Shown: piece by piece, positions 22,793 through 27,188 of the stretch
How the letters are laid out: every line of letters begins with the position of its first letter
Position numbering within the stretch: the first letter of the stretch is position 1
Assembly (NCBI GenBank): GCA_964467915.1
Contig: CAYXSW010000021.1
Coordinates: forward strand, 1-27,188
DNA from: MED-G16 sp964467915
GTDB taxonomy: Bacteria; Bacteroidota; Bacteroidia; Cytophagales; MED-G16
Length of the DNA: 27,188 nucleotides
Direction: 5' to 3'
Position numbers and translations under genes: made by a program
The notes under the pieces: model-generated
What the model saw: only the letters and a program-made list of their open reading frames with translations
What the model was told of the DNA's origin: nothing
Databases searched by the model: none

Positions 22793-22981
22793 ATGCCAAA
22801 AGTAAAAACAAAGTCTGGTGCAAAGAAAAGGTTCAAGTTAACTGGTACAGGGAAAATTAAACGTAAGAATGCTTTTAAAAACCATATCTTAACAAAGAAA
22901 GAAACTAAACAGAAGAGAAATTTGACAAAGACGTCAATTGTTAATAAATCTGATGAGAAGAATATAAAGAGAATGATTTAA
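22793..22981 (+). CDS. rpmI: 50S ribosomal protein L35
   Basis: A 62-residue L35 with the conserved N-terminus MPKVKTKSGAKKRFKLTGTG, the central KRKNAFKNHILTKK and the expected very basic composition. Length is normal. It sits 6 bases after infC and 10 bases before rplT, the standard order. No Shine-Dalgarno precedes it, so it probably relies on coupling to infC or on the unstructured AT-rich spacer. Confidence 0.97.
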   Translation: MPKVKTKSGAKKRFKLTGTGKIKRKNAFKNHILTKKETKQKRNLTKTSIVNKSDEKNIKRMI

Positions 22982-22991
22982 ATTTGTAATT

Positions 22992-23336
22992 ATGCCAAGA
23001 TCAAGAAATAATGTAGCTTCAAAAGCAAGAAAAAAGAAAATATTCAAATTAGCTAAAGGTTATTTTGGAAGAAGAAAGAATGTCTGGACAGTCGCTAAAA
23101 ATGCAGTTGAAAAAGCTTTACAGTATTCATATATTCATAGAAAAACTAAAAAGAGAGAAATTAGAAGTTTATGGATTCAAAGAATAAATGCAGCAGTAAG
23201 AGATTCTGGTTTATCTTATTCTGATTTTATGAATAAACTTAAAAAAGCTAAAGTTGAATTAAATAGAAAAGTATTAGCTGATATTGCTATGAATGATCCA
23301 GAATCATTTAAGCAAATAGTTAAGTCTGTCTCTTAA
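22992..23336 (+). CDS. rplT: 50S ribosomal protein L20
   Basis: A 114-residue L20, an early-assembly protein that binds 23S rRNA. Recognised by MPRSRNNVASKARKKKIFKLAKGYFGRR, the RSLWIQRINAAVRDSGLSYSDFMNKLK helix region and the C-terminal VLADIAMNDPESFKQIV. Length and sequence are ordinary. In other bacteria L20 represses this operon by binding a structured leader. I see no obvious rRNA-mimic structure in the 75-base gap before infC, so such control cannot be claimed here. Confidence 0.98.
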   Translation: MPRSRNNVASKARKKKIFKLAKGYFGRRKNVWTVAKNAVEKALQYSYIHRKTKKREIRSLWIQRINAAVRDSGLSYSDFMNKLKKAKVELNRKVLADIAMNDPESFKQIVKSVS

Positions 23337-23347
23337 GTTTATTTTTT

Positions 23348-24502
23348 ATGTTTAATAATGACCTATTAAACAAATTCCAAAGAATAACCACTCCATTTTA
23401 TTATTACGACATAAATATTTTAAAAGCTAATCTTGATGCTTTAAAAAGTTCTTTAAATAATAATAATAAAGTTCATTTTGCATTAAAATCTAATTTTAAT
23501 AATAAAATTTTAGAAATCATTAAATCTTATGGGTTTGGGATTGATGCAGTTAGTGGGAATGAAATTAAAAAAGCAATTGAAGTTGGTTATAAAGCAGAAG
23601 ATATAGTGTTTGCTGGAGTTGGAAAAAAAGATAGTGAAATCCAATTTTCAATAGAAAATAACATTTCATATTTGAATTGTGAATCACTTCAAGAGATAGA
23701 AATTATAAATGAAATTTCATCAAGATTTAATAAGAATACACCAATCTCAATTAGGATAAATCCTAATATAAAAACTCAGACTCATAAAAATATTCAGACT
23801 GGCCATCGAAATAATAAGTTTGGTATTGATATCAATGACCTAAATGAAGTTGTTGATTCTGCTATAAGATTTCAAAATATTAAAATTGTTGGTTTTCATT
23901 TTCACCTTGGATCTCAAATAAATGATAATTCTCCTTTCTTAGAATTATGCTCTGTAGCTAATGATGTTAATGATATATTTAAAAATAAATTAATTAATAT
24001 AAGATATATTAATGTGGGTGGTGGTCTTGCAATTGATTATACTAACCCCTTTGTTAACAGTATTTCTGACTTCACAAACTTTATCAGTCTGTTCAACAAT
24101 AATATATTTCTAAATGAAATGCAAATGCTTCATTTTGAGTTAGGAAGATCAATAGTTGGTCAGTGTGGATTTTTGATCTCAAAAGTTTTATTTACAAAAA
24201 AATCTTATGATAAAAACTTTGCTATAATAGATGCCGGTATGAATGACTTAATTAGGCCAGCCTTGTATAATACTTACCATAAAGTAATTAATATTACCTC
24301 TAAAGGTTCAGAAAAGATAAATTATGATGTAGTTGGACCCGTATGTGAATCTTCTGATACATTTGTTCACGATTATCCTCTGCCTCTTACTAATAGAGAT
24401 GATTTTATTGTAATTTGTTCTGCAGGTGCTTATGGAGAATCTATGTCTTCAAATTATAATTTAAGAAATAAACTTAAATCATATTATTCAGACACAATTT
24501 GA
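23348..24502 (+). CDS. lysA: diaminopimelate decarboxylase
   Basis: A 384-residue fold-type III PLP enzyme that makes L-lysine from meso-diaminopimelate, the last step of lysine synthesis. FALKSNFN carries the Schiff-base Lys47. GFGIDAVSGNEI (about 62-73), GFHFHLGSQI (about 182-191), YINVGGGLAIDY with the phosphate-binding Gly run, HFELGRSIVG, and VGPVCESSDTF (the active-site Cys contributed to the other subunit) follow in order. The C-terminal AGAYGESMSSNYNLR matches the usual GAY...S.YN ending. CESSDTF favours DapDC over ornithine/arginine or carboxynorspermidine decarboxylases. It begins 11 bases after rplT, so it may be co-transcribed with the translation cluster. Confidence 0.93.
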   Translation: MFNNDLLNKFQRITTPFYYYDINILKANLDALKSSLNNNNKVHFALKSNFNNKILEIIKSYGFGIDAVSGNEIKKAIEVGYKAEDIVFAGVGKKDSEIQFSIENNISYLNCESLQEIEIINEISSRFNKNTPISIRINPNIKTQTHKNIQTGHRNNKFGIDINDLNEVVDSAIRFQNIKIVGFHFHLGSQINDNSPFLELCSVANDVNDIFKNKLINIRYINVGGGLAIDYTNPFVNSISDFTNFISLFNNNIFLNEMQMLHFELGRSIVGQCGFLISKVLFTKKSYDKNFAIIDAGMNDLIRPALYNTYHKVINITSKGSEKINYDVVGPVCESSDTFVHDYPLPLTNRDDFIVICSAGAYGESMSSNYNLRNKLKSYYSDTI

Positions 24503-24510
24503 TATATTTG
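24503..24510 (+). promoter_or_regulatory. candidate -7 element for the symporter transcript
   Basis: TATATTTG, an exact TAnnTTTG match, begins directly after the lysA stop codon. Transcription would start near 24516, giving either a 91-base leader for the symporter gene or a leaderless mRNA for the 27-residue ORF at 24516. No clear -33 element is visible. Confidence 0.35.
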
Positions 24511-24515
24511 AATAG

Positions 24516-24599
24516 ATGAACTTTCGAAAAATTCATATTAAAGTTTCAATACTACTTCTAGTATACATTTTTCTTTTAATCTTATACACATTCTTATAA
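24516..24599 (+). CDS. possible 27-residue single-pass membrane peptide
   Basis: A short frame in the 104-base gap between lysA and the symporter gene encodes MNFRKIHIKVSILLLVYIF followed by LLILYTFL. It has a basic N-terminal end (Arg4, Lys5, Lys9) and then an unbroken hydrophobic stretch of about 18 residues, enough for one membrane helix with the N-terminus inside. It stops 7 bases before the symporter ATG (24607), a spacing typical of co-translated genes. It could be a small membrane protein partnering the symporter, a leader peptide, or a chance frame. AT-rich DNA readily encodes Leu/Ile/Phe stretches, so chance is a serious possibility. It is much shorter than the known small subunits of sodium/solute symporters. 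Confidence 0.4.
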   Translation: MNFRKIHIKVSILLLVYIFLLILYTFL

Positions 24600-24606
24600 T
24601 TTAATA

Positions 24607-26262
24607 ATGAGCACAATTGATATCATTGTTTTTTCATCGATCCTTATAACTATAGCGCTGTATGGTGCAATAAAAAACAGACAAAATAAAAATTTAAAAT
24701 CCTATATTTTAGGAGACAATTCAGCCAAATGGTCTACAATAGGATTATCAGTTATGGCAACTCAGGCTAGTGCAATTACATTTTTATCCACTCCCGGGCA
24801 AGGATACACGGAAGGAATGAGCTTTATTCAAATTTATCTTGGCCTTCCACTTGCTCTAATAGTTGTTTCTGCAGTATTTGTGCCGATATTCTATAAATCT
24901 AAAGTATTTACTGCCTATGAATATCTTGAGCAAAGATTTGATTATAAAGTTCGAGCTTTAACTTCATTTTTTTTTCTATTACAAAGAGGTCTTCAATGTG
25001 GTATAACGATATATGCTCCTTCTATTATTTTAACTACGATATTAGGTTGGGACATGACTCCAACAGTAATTTTTGTTGGATTATTAGTAATCATATACAC
25101 TGTTATTGGAGGAAGTAAGGCAGTTAGTCATACTCATAAATATCAGATGATTCTAATTTTATCTGGATTATTTATAGTCTTTTTATATCTCATCTATTAC
25201 ATAAACAATTTTATTTCAATTAATGAATCATTTCAATTGATAAAGGCTTTTGATAAAAATAATGCTATTAATTTTTCAACTAATATAGAAGAGAAATACA
25301 CAATATGGACAGGTTTGTTAGGTGGTTTTTTCTTATCTCTATCTTATTTTGGAACAGATCAATCTCAAGTATCTAGATATATTAACGCCAAAAATATTGA
25401 AGAAAGTAGGATTGGTTTAATATTTAATGCTATTCTTAAAATACCTCTTCAGTTTTTTATATTGCTTATTGGTACATTGTTATTTGTGTTTTATAGCTTA
25501 TATCAACCTCCATTAAATTTTAATAAGAATCTTCTTATACATCAAAAAAATAATAACCCCGAATTGTATCAAAAATTAAATGAGCAATCAACTCAGTTAT
25601 TTGAAGAAAAGAAAAGTCTTATCACAAGTGATGTAAATAAATTATCTGAAGATATAATTATTAAAGATAAGTTAATAACTGAGATAAGAGATGAATTTGA
25701 AAGTGATGCAATTAAGAACGGTTTTGATTATGAGAAAGCTGAGTCTGACTTTATTTTTCTTCATTTTATTTTAAACTATCTCCCAGTAGGAATCATAGGG
25801 GTAATTATAGCATTAATATTATCTGCTGCTATGAGTTCAACCTCAGCAGAGATTAGTGCCTTATCTGCTATTTCAACTATCGATATTTATAAAAGATTTT
25901 TTAAAAAAGATGATAACCCGAATAGAGATGTATTAGCTTCTAAGTTTTTTAATCTAGGTTGGGGGATAATTGCAATTTTATTTTCACTATTTTTTGCTCA
26001 AAAAGAAAATCTTATTGAGTCAATAAACATTATAGCATCATTGTTATATGGTAATGTTTTAGGCATATTTTTGGTAGCTTTCTTTTTAAAATTTATAAAG
26101 TCTAATCACATATTTTACGCCGCAATTCTATCACAGCTTTTAGTTTTTGTATTATTTAATATATATGATGAAAAAATAAGTTATCTCTGGTTTAATTTTA
26201 TAGGTTCGTTTTTAACTTGTTCTATTTCTTTTGTGTTTTATATAATAAATAAAAAACTATGA
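24607..26262 (+). CDS. sodium:solute symporter (SSS family)
   Basis: A 551-residue inner-membrane transporter of the SSS (SLC5-like, LeuT-fold) family, importing a small organic solute with Na+. Its N-terminal part, ILGDNSAKWSTIGLSVMATQASAITFLSTPG (35-64), is the unwound TM1 region with the usual Ser/Ala/Gln substrate-site pattern. YTVIGGSKAVSHTHKYQ (about 164-180) and GTDQSQVSRYINAKN (about 249-263) are family signatures, and AAMSSTSAEISALSAIS (407-423) is the TM8 Na2-site segment with its Ser/Thr pair. About 12-13 membrane helices can be counted. A charged loop of about 80 residues (301-380) interrupts the membrane part and is unlike shorter members. The 2-hydroxyacid dehydrogenase gene overlaps its stop by 4 bases (ATGA), hinting at a carboxylate or sugar-acid substrate. 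Confidence 0.9.
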   Translation: MSTIDIIVFSSILITIALYGAIKNRQNKNLKSYILGDNSAKWSTIGLSVMATQASAITFLSTPGQGYTEGMSFIQIYLGLPLALIVVSAVFVPIFYKSKVFTAYEYLEQRFDYKVRALTSFFFLLQRGLQCGITIYAPSIILTTILGWDMTPTVIFVGLLVIIYTVIGGSKAVSHTHKYQMILILSGLFIVFLYLIYYINNFISINESFQLIKAFDKNNAINFSTNIEEKYTIWTGLLGGFFLSLSYFGTDQSQVSRYINAKNIEESRIGLIFNAILKIPLQFFILLIGTLLFVFYSLYQPPLNFNKNLLIHQKNNNPELYQKLNEQSTQLFEEKKSLITSDVNKLSEDIIIKDKLITEIRDEFESDAIKNGFDYEKAESDFIFLHFILNYLPVGIIGVIIALILSAAMSSTSAEISALSAISTIDIYKRFFKKDDNPNRDVLASKFFNLGWGIIAILFSLFFAQKENLIESINIIASLLYGNVLGIFLVAFFLKFIKSNHIFYAAILSQLLVFVLFNIYDEKISYLWFNFIGSFLTCSISFVFYIINKKL

Positions 26263-27161
26263 ATATAGCTATAGTTGCCCCAAACACTAATGTGAAATCA
26301 TGGGAGAAGCAGTTTAATTTAAATTCTTCTAGTGTTAATATTTCAATATGGCCAAATATTGAGAATTATGATGAGATAGATTGTGTTTGTTTGTGGAAAC
26401 ACCCAAAAGGTATACTTAATAAATTTAAGAATATTAAACTTATATATTCAATGGGAGCAGGGGTAGATCATATAATAAATGATGATTCTCTTCCAAATAA
26501 TGTTCCTGTGTGTAGAATATCAGATAAAAAGCTATCTTTTTCAATGACCAATTATATTATTACAGCAGTCATGTTTTATCATAGACGTTTATTGAAATAT
26601 AAATTAGATAAAGAAAATAAGATCTGGGATAACGAAACTCCACCTGAGATACCTATAAAAATAGGAATTTTAGGTTATGGAGCTCTTGGATCAGATGCAG
26701 CATCTAAATTAAATTATTTAGGATTTGATGTAATAGGCTATTCAGTTAATAAAAAGACAGATAATAATATAAACCTATACCATGGTGATGATCTTGATGA
26801 GTTTTTAAGAAATATAAATGTGTTAGTCTGTACAGTTCCATATACTTCAAAAACTCATAATCTATTAAGTGAAAAGTTATTTAGTAAATTAAATAGAAAC
26901 ACTTATTTGATAAATGTTTCAAGAGGAAAGGTCCAAAATGAAAAGGATATTATTAATTATATTGATAAAGGGATATTGTCAGGAGCTTTTCTTGATGTTT
27001 TTGAAGAAGAACCACTTCCAAAAGATAGTAGGATATGGACTCATAAAAAAATTCAGATTACACCTCATAATGCTAGTGTAACAAATGAAGAAGCTGCAGT
27101 TCCTCAAATAATTGATAATTATAATCGTTTATTAAATAAAAAAAACAAATTAATCAATTAA
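26259..27161 (+). CDS. D-2-hydroxyacid dehydrogenase, glyoxylate/hydroxypyruvate reductase A-like
   Basis: A 300-residue NAD(P)-dependent D-2-hydroxyacid dehydrogenase that most resembles GhrA, which reduces glyoxylate and hydroxypyruvate. YSMGAGVDHI (63-72) is the substrate-loop motif. The Rossmann motif GILGYGALG is at 136-144. The catalytic triad is visible as Arg222 (NVSRGK), Glu251 (VFEEEPLP) and His270 (ITPHNAS). The spacing EPLP.(D/E)SR.W.H before ITPH is GhrA-like. Length is slightly below GhrA (about 312). Coenzyme choice is uncertain; the residues after the second Rossmann strand (GYSVNKK) include Ser and Lys, which would allow NADPH. It overlaps the symporter gene by 4 bases, so import and reduction of a 2-oxo acid is a reasonable guess. 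The 27 bases after the stop hold nothing recognisable. Confidence 0.9.
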   Translation: MNIAIVAPNTNVKSWEKQFNLNSSSVNISIWPNIENYDEIDCVCLWKHPKGILNKFKNIKLIYSMGAGVDHIINDDSLPNNVPVCRISDKKLSFSMTNYIITAVMFYHRRLLKYKLDKENKIWDNETPPEIPIKIGILGYGALGSDAASKLNYLGFDVIGYSVNKKTDNNINLYHGDDLDEFLRNINVLVCTVPYTSKTHNLLSEKLFSKLNRNTYLINVSRGKVQNEKDIINYIDKGILSGAFLDVFEEEPLPKDSRIWTHKKIQITPHNASVTNEEAAVPQIIDNYNRLLNKKNKLIN

Positions 27162-27188
27162 ATTAAAAGGAATAATTTTAAATTTTTT

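Noticed and set aside
1..27188. CRISPR arrays, tRNA genes, insertion sequences, prophage or toxin-antitoxin genes.
   Set aside because: I saw no regularly spaced repeats, no cloverleaf-like stretches and no transposase or integrase motifs on either strand; the genes are ordinary chromosomal ones.

Overview
The window looks like a slice of a small, AT-rich chromosome from the Bacteroidota, most likely a streamlined marine member of the Flavobacteriales. The reasons are: a SusC-like TonB-dependent receptor with an N-terminal carboxypeptidase-regulatory domain; a run miaB – sigma-54 activator – lptE – TPR protein – secG – groES – groEL that I recall from flavobacterial genomes; several -7 elements of the Bacteroidota type (TAnnTTTG); and a near-complete lack of Shine-Dalgarno sequences before genes. 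There are no tRNA or rRNA genes, CRISPR arrays, insertion sequences or phage genes. No gap between genes exceeds about 100 bases.

Layout. 36-2816 (+) is an outer-membrane TonB receptor whose 3' end overlaps a convergent PLP-dependent aromatic-amino-acid-type decarboxylase (2799-4214, -). A + strand group follows: a small HxGH nucleotidyltransferase, an alpha/beta hydrolase and exonuclease III (4294-6104). An HD-domain protein (6093-6653, -) is back to back with a secreted thioredoxin-like protein (6652-7164, +), and their start codons overlap. The thioredoxin gene is coupled to a persulfide-dioxygenase/rhodanese fusion (7161-8519). A bidirectional hairpin terminator (8560-8587) separates this from the long minus-strand block 8616-14527, which reads miaB, sigma-54 activator, lptE, TPR protein, secG, groES, groEL.

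From 14629 (+) come a 1060-residue secreted BNR/VPS10-type beta-propeller protein, a convergent sulfotransferase (17798-18607, -), an XRE-S24 regulator (18667-19431), a nitroreductase, and the translation cluster thrS-infC-rpmI-rplT (20234-23336). The window ends with lysA, a possible 27-residue membrane peptide, a sodium/solute symporter and a 2-hydroxyacid dehydrogenase (to 27161).

The most interesting signals are regulatory. (1) A near-consensus sigma-54 (-24/-12) promoter, TGGCAC-N5-ATGCA, lies 37 bases before groES, with a sigma-54 activator gene upstream on the same strand; a Bacteroidota-type housekeeping promoter overlaps it. (2) Two copies of TACTA-N7-TAGTA sit in the 59-base gap between the XRE-S24 regulator and the sulfotransferase, each touching a start codon. 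(3) infC appears to start at AUU with a strong AAGGAGG, in a genome that otherwise barely uses Shine-Dalgarno sequences. (4) The HD and thioredoxin genes start on one shared CATG. All promoter and operator calls come from reading the sequence and have not been tested.
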